Assembly: GCA_018269055.1 (NCBI GenBank)
Contig: JAFDVI010000033.1
Coordinates: forward strand, 1-64,000
Length of the DNA stretch: 64,000 nucleotides
Direction: 5' to 3'
Origin: Acidobacteriota bacterium
Lineage (GTDB): Bacteria > Acidobacteriota > Blastocatellia > RBC074
Of this stretch, positions 57,801-64,000 are shown piece by piece; position 1 is the first letter of the stretch; every line of letters starts with the position of its first letter. Below the pieces are notes generated by a model that did no database searches, was not told the DNA's origin, and saw nothing but the letters and a program-made list of their open reading frames with translations. A program made the translations under genes and the position numbers.

Positions 57801-60397
57801 AAATTTGTCGAGGCGATGACCGCCGTTTGCGTCGCCACCGTTGTGTTGTTTGCCGTATTCGGGTCGGCAGTGCCACCACAAACGCTCGGCGGGAACACCG
57901 GGCCGGGGTTCACCGGGTTCGGGCAAAGCCCGGAGGTGATGTTGGCCGGATTCGACACAATCGTTCCCCCCGAAACCGATTCGTTGACCTTCACGAAAAA
58001 CGTCAATTGACCGGAATACCCTGCGGGCAAATTCCCGTCCGGATACGATGGACTCAATCCGGTGTTTCCTTGCGGACGGCAATAAATGGCCTGGCTGCCT
58101 GCCGCTCCGTTTACGGTGCAGGTCAGGCTGACGTTTGGCCCAAGCGGCGCAATCGTGTCCACAGCCTGAATTGTGAATGTGAACGGAACCGCCGGAGGCT
58201 GGGTCGCCGGAACAAAAACTCCTCCGGTCGCCAAAGCTCCGACGAATGCAGTATTTCCGGGAATTTGATCCGTGATCATCACGTTGATGGCATCGGACGG
58301 GCCGCTATTGCTAAACGGCAAATCGTAACGAATGTAACCACCTGCATTGACGGAACCCGGCGGCACGTTCGGGCCAACAACCGGCAAGGGCACCGGAGCC
58401 AACGGGCCTGCGCCATCAGGGTCAACTACGGGCAAAGCCGATTTTGCAAGTCCCAGGTCTGAACTAAAGACAACCGGCGTGCAAATCGTCGAAGTGTTGT
58501 TCGAGGTGTTGGAATCCACTGCATTCGCGCCATTCACGATGGCCACACTGGCCGTGTTGCTGACGCAGCCGCCCGGTTGGCCGTTATTGAAATTGGAATT
58601 GACGGTAACGGTGAATTTGATCGTCGCCGTAGCCCCAGCCGATAGAGTGGCGGTTGCCGTACACGGGAAAGTCGTGCCTCCGTTACAACTGAACCCTGTG
58701 GCGCTGATGGTTCCTTTGAGCGTCGTTCCTGTGGGCGGAAACGGCGTGTCATTCACAACAAATTCCCCCGAAGCAATGTCGCTGGGGCCGTTGTTTTTGA
58801 CGGTGATCGTGTAATTCAGATCCTGACCAGCGACCGCTGGGGACGGAGACGCCGTCTTGGTAATTTCCAGGTCAGCACAGTGATTGACCAGCGCCGTGGT
58901 GGTCGAAGAGCCAACCGCAATCGTGCCCGTTCCCGCATTGGTAATCGTCGCGGTATTGGCCAGGTTTCCGCTGGGCGCACTCGTCGCCAGCTTGACCGTG
59001 ATGTCGAGCGTGCTCATCCCGGAGGGAATATCCACCCCGGAGCAGGTCACAGTTCCAGGGGTTCCGCCGTTGTGTGAACAGCCACTGGCAAAAGCCCCGG
59101 TTCCGCTCAAGTTTTGGAATGTGGTATTTGCGGGCAACGGATCACTGATTGTCGCATTCAGCGCCGTGCTCGAGCCTCCATTATTTACAGTGATGTGGTA
59201 TGTGAAGGTGTCTCCCGCGCAAACCGTCGCCGGGCCAGACTTGCTGATGGAAAGCGGCGCGTCCACCGTAAGATTAATTTGAGCACTGGCGGTATTGGGA
59301 AACACATTGGGCGAGGCTTCCTGTGTATTGGAAGTCACCGAGGCGGTGTTGGTTCGCACCCCCGATGCCTGATTTGCCACTGCTTGAACAACCAATGTGA
59401 TGGTCGCAGTCGAGTTATTCATGCCGACTGGCCCAGGCATATTTCCCGTACAGGTGACGGTTCCGTTTTGGCCATTTGCCGGTCCGGTACAAGTCAGCCC
59501 GTATCCGGGAACGGATGGATTATTCACGACAGCAATGTTTGAATTCGCCAGTACGATTCCCGCCGGCAACGGGTCTGTCACCAAAACGCCGTAGGCTGCC
59601 CCCGGCCCGTGATTGGTCACCACCAGCGTGTAAGAAAAGGCTGCGCCACCATTGACGGGATTTGGGTTCGATGTCTGCTTGGTGATTTCCAGATCAACGA
59701 CTGCAATCGGGTGGTTGGTCGTGTTGGAGCTGTTGGTGACGACGCCAACGCCGGATTGTTGTTCATTGAAAAACTGCGCCTGGTTGCTGGCCACGGCTCC
59801 GGTTGCATTGCTGTTGACGCGGACTTTGAACTCGAACTTGAACACCGCGAATTCGCGCAAAATCCCGCCGGTCGCCGTCAAGCATTCAATGCGATTGTTT
59901 CCGCCGTCGAAGCTGCAAGTCCACGCTGAAGAACCATTGCCGGGTTGCTGCAAAATGTTGACGGTCCCTGGCTCATACGTGGTATTGGCCGGAATTGCAT
60001 CTCGGACGCGGAGCCGATTCGTGCCGAACGTTTCGTCCACTGCTGCATCATTCGTCAGCGTGACGGTGTAGGTGATCAACTGCCCGCCCGAAACCGGAGT
60101 TCCATCCGGCGGACTGGCAATTTTGGTGATCGGCGCATCAAAGATCGCTGCAGAATTGCCGATTGCAGGTGCGAAATTGGCAACCGTGCGATTGGCGTCT
60201 GCTTTAACCGGCGATATCGTTGAATTTTGCTGCGATCCCACCGACAAAATCTGTTTTACTGGCGCACTTTTCCCCAATCGAGCCATCACGCTCGAAAGTG
60301 GGGAGAAGGCAAATGCCAGAGCGGCAAACAGAACAAACGCGAACGCGGCCAACAAGGCGCGCCGCAGGTGGGTTTTCAGTGTGTGTGTAGTTCGCAT
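54848..60397 (-). CDS. Giant secreted DUF11-repeat protein with shared C-terminal module (cassette 1)
   Basis: A 1,849-aa exported protein, a long paralogue of the one at 41167. Signal segment about 13-40 (LAAFAFVLFAALAFAF). It has nine DUF11-like units: the first (about 89-228) and last five match the shorter paralogue in order, and three extra units (about 230-645; VDLEITKQTSN, APLSISKSGPA, ADLEITKTASP) are present only here. Residues 1551-1849 are the shared module: [57 protein letters not shown], ending VIPIFIPSC. TGGAG lies before the ATG. The two genes have nearly the same sequence over long stretches, and both begin MRTTHT. Preceded by three four-Cys paralogues. Confidence 0.88.
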   Translation of the reverse strand: MRTTHTLKTHLRRALLAAFAFVLFAALAFAFSPLSSVMARLGKSAPVKQILSVGSQQNSTISPVKADANRTVANFAPAIGNSAAIFDAPITKIASPPDGTPVSGGQLITYTVTLTNDAAVDETFGTNRLRVRDAIPANTTYEPGTVNILQQPGNGSSAWTCSFDGGNNRIECLTATGGILREFAVFKFEFKVRVNSNATGAVASNQAQFFNEQQSGVGVVTNSSNTTNHPIAVVDLEITKQTSNPNPVNGGAAFSYTLVVTNHGPGAAYGVLVTDPLPAGIVLANSNIAVVNNPSVPGYGLTCTGPANGQNGTVTCTGNMPGPVGMNNSTATITLVVQAVANQASGVRTNTASVTSNTQEASPNVFPNTASAQINLTVDAPLSISKSGPATVCAGDTFTYHITVNNGGSSTALNATISDPLPANTTFQNLSGTGAFASGCSHNGGTPGTVTCSGVDIPSGMSTLDITVKLATSAPSGNLANTATITNAGTGTIAVGSSTTTALVNHCADLEITKTASPSPAVAGQDLNYTITVKNNGPSDIASGEFVVNDTPFPPTGTTLKGTISATGFSCNGGTTFPCTATATLSAGATATIKFTVTVNSNFNNGQPGGCVSNTASVAIVNGANAVDSNTSNNTSTICTPVVFSSDLGLAKSALPVVDPDGAGPLAPVPLPVVGPNVPPGSVNAGGYIRYDLPFSNSGPSDAINVMITDQIPGNTAFVGALATGGVFVPATQPPAVPFTFTIQAVDTIAPLGPNVSLTCTVNGAAGSQAIYCRPQGNTGLSPSYPDGNLPAGYSGQLTFFVKVNESVSGGTIVSNPANITSGLCPNPVNPGPVFPPSVCGGTADPNTANNTTVATQTAVIASTNLGVTKIVQSAVTAASNPNQTGPLGPATPQNGTATTATAVLPGTQLTYRITLFNNGPSDVSNIRLTDVLPSGLESPPGRVLGAKYLAVTPVLGSGATLTCSAPTGVSITNNPQGNGGSIVCTAPLLAAVDDPNTSVTENRASIDVTIFIDPATKQSLVDVATFDATVNNVNRPVSGSATLTTPVAPTSDLALTKTHTNAAGVPGGPVTAGTSGNLYDVTVTNNGPSAAQMFNLVDTLPPFQKITNIQVGRLNGNGQFVTPNAKDGNGNPNVTCTATPPVGSAGNTTSVTCTAAELPPNKNPDGTVNPAGTFIVRLTFTQDPLTPQPTPTSYQNCVTATSMSTDPVPGNNTNVCDTINLGFSADLSGTKTASPDPVIAGNLLTYTISTTNPGPSAALNLMITDPLPQGTVFISAVASPGATLMTPAVGTNGIVKATWNAAGGTAGGLTPPGVTRTLTIVVRVCPDFQQIRALTDAQMCVPNMTDTATISSDTTDPNPNNNTASFTSTVQAQSDLSISKADSPDPAPYSTSGSPSNITYTITFANAGPSNANGVTVTDVLPKGFTVVGTPTSTVPGTTFTITTTNGITTVVAKLGVLGAANQCQFNYPTSGTIVIVARVPIKHPSITVTNTATILSTNCLPETGTLATQSNPLSGEPAIIIPGTGMLANNRAFADTQIVPPGPTPGGAYRALSEISDQKEGSVLFYPIYTSDATNANVQNTRISITNTSTTEKVTIHLFAVDGASCSILDAFLCLTPNQTSSFLASDFDPGNTGYLMAVAVEDNNGLPRVFNELIGDEFIKFSSGHQANLAAESIAASMMFPAGLDAASTTATLRFDGMNYNRLPRVLASSNIGSTADGNSTMLVIDRIGGNFTTSGALIGNISGLLWDDSENQYSFTANLGSCQYRKILDNSFPRTFTPFNRILPAGRTGWMKFWAVNDSALVGAQINFNATANANSGAFNQGHNLHHMTLTDQTTVVIPIFIPSC

Positions 60398-60527
60398 TGT
60401 TTTTCTCCAGATTTATTGAAGCTTCGACTGAATCTGCCGGGCTTCCATTACAAATCAAAGGGCCGAAACCAGAAACTTAAATTCTCAATGAGGGCCGTGA
60501 GGGGCCTGATTTTAACTGTCTACTCGC

Positions 60528-61586
60528 TTATTGCACACAGCTCGAAGCGCCGATGTTATGGTAAGCCGCTCGGAGCTTTTTGATCGCGTCAACGCGTTGT
60601 GGGCCTGTTCCGGTGAAGTTATCGGAGCCATCAAAGAACGCGGCGGCTTCCATCAATCGTTGTTGTGCGCAATTTGTCGGAACACCCTGGTTGACTGCTC
60701 GGGTCAGGGAAGCCCTGACCGATTTGAGTGTGAATGTGAGGTAGTAATCGTCATCCATCGAAAGCGCATTGAATCCGCCATTGGACGTCAGCGTTTCTTC
60801 AACATACAGACGAATTGATTCGCAATATGTAGCATCGGCGGCAACTGCCGTTAATGCGTTTAAGACCTGGTCAGTAATGCCTGCGGCAATTGCAAAGGCA
60901 ATACGGAACGGGTTCGGAATCATCACACAAAAGATCATAAATTCTGAAGGTTGGGCTTCGACCGCAATGTGCAACGCAATCGCTACTCCCTTGGCAATGC
61001 CCAGGTCAACGCCCGATGGGTAATTGCTCGGATCATCGTGGTTGCAGGCAGGTGGGATGTAGGCGGGAGCCGCAATCACTCCACGGGAATTCAATCCCAT
61101 TGCTGCCGAAGAATTCAGTGATTGAAGATCTGCCTGTGAGAATCCCTCCATCTTTTGCAGCACTCTAAGAAAATTTGCATTGGTTCTTAAGCTCTGCGAC
61201 AGCTTTACGGTGCGGCTCAGCGTCTTCGCGTAGGGCCACTGACTGGATTGCGACATGATTTCTTCTGTGGACATGTGCTCAATCCGCATCCGTCCATTGG
61301 CCAGTTCCTGACAAGCCAGTTCGTAATCCTTCATTGCATTGCTTTGCCGCAGAGAGTTGTACCCGCCCAGGAATTTCAGCAGCGCCTCGCTCTCGGCATA
61401 CGCGGCGACCACTTCGCTGCGCAGCTTCTCTGCTTCAGACAAACTCATGTTTTGCTTATTGGCCTGCGCTGATGCGTCAACAGGCGTCGCATTGCTGGTT
61501 TGGCTCTCTTGCGCGGAGCCTGGAGAGGCCATGATAAACAGGATGAAGCTGATCGCTGCCAATGCGGTAAAGATTCTTTTGTTCAT
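60528..61586 (-). CDS. Exported four-cysteine protein, paralogue C
   Basis: A 352-aa paralogue. Signal peptide IFTALAAISFILFIMASPGSAQ; helices LRSEVVAAYAESEALLKFLGGYNSLRQS; joint GVIAAPAYIPPAC; PSNYPSGVDLGIAKGVAIAL; hydrophobic IPNPFRIAFAIAAGITDQVLNAL; C-terminal VPTNCAQQRLMEAAAFF and KLRAAYHNIGASSCVQ. Cys positions PAC, TYC, TNC and SSC are shared by all five copies. Start at ATG 61586; an in-frame ATG lies three codons upstream. Immediately upstream of the large DUF11 gene (130 bases). Confidence 0.82.
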   Translation of the reverse strand: MNKRIFTALAAISFILFIMASPGSAQESQTSNATPVDASAQANKQNMSLSEAEKLRSEVVAAYAESEALLKFLGGYNSLRQSNAMKDYELACQELANGRMRIEHMSTEEIMSQSSQWPYAKTLSRTVKLSQSLRTNANFLRVLQKMEGFSQADLQSLNSSAAMGLNSRGVIAAPAYIPPACNHDDPSNYPSGVDLGIAKGVAIALHIAVEAQPSEFMIFCVMIPNPFRIAFAIAAGITDQVLNALTAVAADATYCESIRLYVEETLTSNGGFNALSMDDDYYLTFTLKSVRASLTRAVNQGVPTNCAQQRLMEAAAFFDGSDNFTGTGPQRVDAIKKLRAAYHNIGASSCVQ

Positions 61587-61633
61587 ATCAAGCATTAAAC
61601 ATCCGGAAAATTTGCCGGATGCATACTCCTTTC
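61587..61633 (-). promoter_or_regulatory. Conserved 5' leader hairpin of paralogue C
   Basis: Transcript sense: GAAAGGAG (61626-61633), TAT, hairpin GCATCCGG (61615-61622) - loop - CCGGATGT (61599-61606), TTTAATGCTTGAT, ATG. All eight pairs form, with one G-U. The sixth pair is C-G here, U-A in B and U-G in A. Confidence 0.7.
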
Positions 61634-61708
61634 ATGAGTTTGCGGTCGTGTTTTGCGATCACATTCAAGAGACCAGAAACGTCACCCGCTTTTGTCCCCC
61701 GAAGGCTG

Positions 61709-62764
61709 TTATTGCACACACGATGCAGCGCCTATGTTTTGATAGGCAGCCCGGAGCTTTCTGTAAGCCTCGACGCGTTGTGGGCCGGTTCCGCTGAAAA
61801 CATCCGATGTAAAATAAGCTTCGGCTTCCATTAATCGTGCATCTCCGCAATTCGTTGGAACCATTCCACCGCTTGCCGCTGACAAAGATGCTCTGACCGA
61901 TTTGAGCATAAACGTCAGATAAAAATCGTCGTTTATCCACAACACAGGAAGCCCGCGATCATCTTTTAGCTTGTCTTCGATAAAAAATCTTACTTTCTCG
62001 CAATACGCGGCATCGGCGGACCCGGTATCAACGAGGTTTTTGTATTGATCAAATACGCCAGCGGCAATTGAAGCGATGATGTGCGGTATAAACGGGATCA
62101 TGGTGCAAGCTTCCTCAATTTCGCCTGGAAGCGCATCAGCCACAGCATGCAGCGCGATGCCAATTCCGCCGAGAATCCCCACGTCAACACCGGATGGATA
62201 CGCACTTGGGTCATCGTAATTACAGGTAGGCGGAATGTACGCCGGAGCGGCAATCACCCCGCGGGAATTCATGTCTCCTTTTGCTGACGGAGCCTCTTTT
62301 CGCTGAAGACCAGCCCGGGCAAATCCCTGCGTCCGTTGAATCAGGTCTTGTAACTTCCCATCCGTTCTGATCTTTTGCGAGAGTTTGATGGTGCGATTGA
62401 TTGACTGTTCATCGGGAAACCGGCTGGCCTGCGAAATGATTCCCGCAGCGGACATCTGTTCAATTCGTTTGCGGCTATCCACCAGTTTCTGGCGGATGGC
62501 GTCATAATTCTTCATTGCACTGCTTTGCCGGATGACCTCGTATCCGGCCAGAAAACTAAGCAGCGCTTCACTCTCATCGTAAAGGGCGATCAAATCACCA
62601 CGTAATTTTTCCGCTTCAGCCATCTGCGCGACCAGGCGATTATCCTGTGCCCCATCACCAGTTGACGTCCCGCCAACCTGGCGTTCCTGCGCCGAATGTG
62701 GCGAGGCAAAGGCGAGCAGCACGAAGCCGATTGCCGTCAGTGTAGTAAGAATTCTTCTGGTCAT
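61709..62764 (-). CDS. Exported four-cysteine protein, paralogue B
   Basis: A 351-aa paralogue. Signal peptide ILTTLTAIGFVLLAFASPHSAQ; helices LRGDLIALYDESEALLSFLAGYEVIRQSSAMKNY; joint GVIAAPAYIPPTC; SAYPSGVDVGILGGIGIALH; IPFIPHIIASIAAGVFDQY; C-terminal VPTNCGDARLMEAEAYF and KLRAAYQNIGAASCVQ. Cys at PTC, AYC, TNC and ASC. Start ATG 62764; the frame is open upstream but encodes leader sequence. Situated 122 bases after paralogue A's stop and 122 before C. Confidence 0.82.
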   Translation of the reverse strand: MTRRILTTLTAIGFVLLAFASPHSAQERQVGGTSTGDGAQDNRLVAQMAEAEKLRGDLIALYDESEALLSFLAGYEVIRQSSAMKNYDAIRQKLVDSRKRIEQMSAAGIISQASRFPDEQSINRTIKLSQKIRTDGKLQDLIQRTQGFARAGLQRKEAPSAKGDMNSRGVIAAPAYIPPTCNYDDPSAYPSGVDVGILGGIGIALHAVADALPGEIEEACTMIPFIPHIIASIAAGVFDQYKNLVDTGSADAAYCEKVRFFIEDKLKDDRGLPVLWINDDFYLTFMLKSVRASLSAASGGMVPTNCGDARLMEAEAYFTSDVFSGTGPQRVEAYRKLRAAYQNIGAASCVQ

Positions 62765-62811
62765 ATCAACTGTCAGGCATCTGGGCAGGTCACCAGATGC
62801 GTGCTCCTTTC
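62765..62811 (-). promoter_or_regulatory. Conserved 5' leader hairpin of paralogue B
   Basis: Transcript sense: GAAAGGAG (62804-62811), CAC, hairpin GCATCTGG (62793-62800) - TGACCTG loop region - CCAGATGC (62777-62784), CTGACAGTTGAT, ATG. Perfect eight-base pairing. The upstream half of the gap (CAACACGACCTCGAATTCA) also resembles the same part before paralogue C. No ordinary ribosome site between hairpin and ATG. Confidence 0.72.
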
Positions 62812-62893
62812 TTGAATTCGAGGTCGTGTTGCGCAATCCCATTCCCTTCCCGGATCCACACCTTTGCCGAAAAACCGGACGATTCAGAGATTG

Positions 62894-63952
62894 TTATTGC
62901 ACGCATGCCGAAGCGCCAATGTTCTGATAGGCGGCTCGCAGCTTATTGTATACAGTGACTCGATCTGGGCCTGTACCGGTGAAAGCGTCAGAACTGTCAA
63001 AGTACGTAAGGGCCTCGGTCAGTCTCGCATTCCCGCAATTCGTTGGAATTCCCGTATTGGTCGCTTTTGTCAGGGATGACCTGACTGTATTAAGCAAATA
63101 TCCAAGATAAAAATCGTTGGTAAACAAAAGTGCCATGAACCCTTCGTCATTTGTCATATTCTTTTCGATGAGCAATCTAACTGCCTCGCAATACGCAGCA
63201 TCTGCCGCCACAGCGGCCAATGCGTTGGTGACTTCATCCACTGCATAAGCGGCAATGACCAAGGCAATTCTGACAGCGTTCGGCACCGTGAAAAAGAAAC
63301 CCAAGATGCCAGGAAGCGCATCCGCCAGAGCATGCAGCGCAAGCGCAACGCCATTGGAAATGGCCAGGTCGGCTCCCGATGGATACGTACTGGGATCGTC
63401 CCAATTGCAACTGGGCGGAAAACCCGGGGTAGGCGGAATTAGTGCGGGGGAGTTGAGCTTCTTTCTTGCCGACGAAGCGGCCTTCGACAGCGCGCCTGAT
63501 TGAGAGAGACGCTCCGCCTTCAAGAGCACCTTTTGCACTTTTGCGTCATTTCTGATGCTCCTTGAAATCTCAGCGAGGCGGATGAGATTACTCATGTTTG
63601 GCAAATTGTCGGATTGCATCATCAATTCGGCTGCAGACATTTGCCCAATTCGGGCACTCTCGGTCTCCAATTTCTGGCAGACGAGTTCATAACCTTCCAT
63701 GACGTCGCTTTTCCGAATGACTTCGTATCCCGCCAGGAATCTGATCAATGCATCCGTTTCATCATAGGCTGCGACCAAATTGCGCCGTAAAGTTTCCGCA
63801 TCTGCTGTATCCACGACCTGACGAGTTCCTTGCGATCTATCACCGATTGGCGTTCTGTTGCCAACCTGGCGTTCCTGCGCAGTGTGCGGCGAAGCAAAGG
63901 CGAACAGCGTAAAGCTGGTTGCCGCCAGTGCAAGAAGGATTCTTCTAGTCAT
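62894..63952 (-). CDS. Exported four-cysteine protein, paralogue A
   Basis: A 352-aa paralogue, first of the cassette within the window. Signal peptide ILLALAATSFTLFAFASPHTAQ; helices LRRNLVAAYDETDALIRFLAGYEVIRKSDVMEGY; joint ALIPPTPGFPPSC; STYPSGADLAISNGVALALH; VPNAVRIALVIAAYAVDEVTNAL; C-terminal IPTNCGNARLTEALTYF and KLRAAYQNIGASACVQ. The signal peptides of A and B are nearly the same (ASPHTAQERQVG, ASPHSAQERQVG), showing recent duplication. Function unknown; export and disulfides are predicted. Confidence 0.82.
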   Translation of the reverse strand: MTRRILLALAATSFTLFAFASPHTAQERQVGNRTPIGDRSQGTRQVVDTADAETLRRNLVAAYDETDALIRFLAGYEVIRKSDVMEGYELVCQKLETESARIGQMSAAELMMQSDNLPNMSNLIRLAEISRSIRNDAKVQKVLLKAERLSQSGALSKAASSARKKLNSPALIPPTPGFPPSCNWDDPSTYPSGADLAISNGVALALHALADALPGILGFFFTVPNAVRIALVIAAYAVDEVTNALAAVAADAAYCEAVRLLIEKNMTNDEGFMALLFTNDFYLGYLLNTVRSSLTKATNTGIPTNCGNARLTEALTYFDSSDAFTGTGPDRVTVYNKLRAAYQNIGASACVQ

Positions 63953-64000
63953 ATCAAAATCTCAGGCATCCGGGCAGTTCGCCAGATGCGCGCTCCTTTC
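63953..64000 (-). promoter_or_regulatory. Conserved 5' leader hairpin of paralogue A (cut by window end)
   Basis: Transcript sense: GAAAGGAG (63993-64000), CGC, hairpin GCATCTGG (63982-63989) - loop - CCGGATGC (63966-63973), CTGAGATTTTGAT, ATG. The sixth pair is a U-G wobble, which pairs only on the RNA strand. Confidence 0.7.

Noticed and set aside
60398-60527. c-di-GMP (GEMM) riboswitch before the DUF11 genes
   Set aside because: The conserved GEMM core sequences are not found in the gaps before 60397 or 45474; only ordinary ribosome sites are clear.
63953-63973. Six-codon upstream ORF (ATG CCT GAG ATT TTG ATA TGA) overlapping the start of paralogue A
   Set aside because: The ATG is part of the conserved hairpin stem, but the reading frame and stop are not kept in leaders B, C and D.

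Overview
The window looks like a chromosomal segment of a Gram-negative, moderately GC-rich bacterium, most likely an Acidobacteriota of the class Blastocatellia. This is an inference from gene content, not a measured placement. The signs are an ABC-exported polysaccharide locus, very large secreted proteins built from DUF11, BACON and He_PIG modules, a beta-barrel outer-membrane protein, and intergenic spaces full of palindromic REP-like repeats. No tRNA, rRNA, CRISPR array or replication origin was seen.

Region 1 (1-22,242, all genes on the minus strand) is a surface-polysaccharide locus. In the direction of transcription it begins with an ABC-2 permease (Wzm) and an ATPase with a C-terminal glycan-binding domain (Wzt). 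Then follow a TylF-type methyltransferase, nine glycosyltransferases (eight GT4-like, one GT2), a FAD-dependent UGM/PPO-like oxidoreductase, an FkbM and a class I methyltransferase, an O-acyltransferase and a polytopic GT-C-like protein. Many genes overlap by 1-19 bases. Eight clusters of REP/BIME-like repeats, with GAA-triloop mini-hairpins, sit in its intergenic gaps. A Y1/HUH REP-associated transposase (RAYT) lies among the repeats at the left edge. The repeat family was not seen right of about 18,030.

Region 2 (22,243-31,977) holds unlinked housekeeping and accessory genes: a lamin-tail-domain secreted protein, an M19 dipeptidase, a TIM-barrel sugar isomerase-like protein, a ThuA-like protein, a small zinc-ribbon protein, a beta-barrel protein and a metallo-beta-lactamase-fold hydrolase. 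Several other palindromic repeat families lie between them.

Region 3 (32,130-41,088, plus strand) is a closely packed run: PHP phosphoesterase, GT4, small membrane protein, GT4, then an AT-rich two-gene module (unknown 356-aa protein plus PIN nuclease), a membrane-anchored MutS-like ATPase and an NTP_transf_5 nucleotidyltransferase. A perfect bidirectional terminator closes it at 41,101-41,144.

Region 4 (41,167-64,000, minus strand) is the most unusual part. Two cassettes each consist of tandem paralogues of an unrecognised, exported, four-cysteine protein of about 350 aa (three in one cassette, two in the other), followed by a giant DUF11-repeat protein. A 2,034-aa beta-helix/FN3/BACON/He_PIG protein lies between the cassettes. 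Both DUF11 proteins end in a module of about 300 aa that also ends the lamin-tail protein of region 2. This module closes with an invariant Cys as the last residue. The paralogue genes carry a conserved 5' leader (GAAAGGAG plus a hairpin with covarying pairs). I regard this duplicated cassette, its C-terminal module and its leader as the best candidate for an undescribed surface system.
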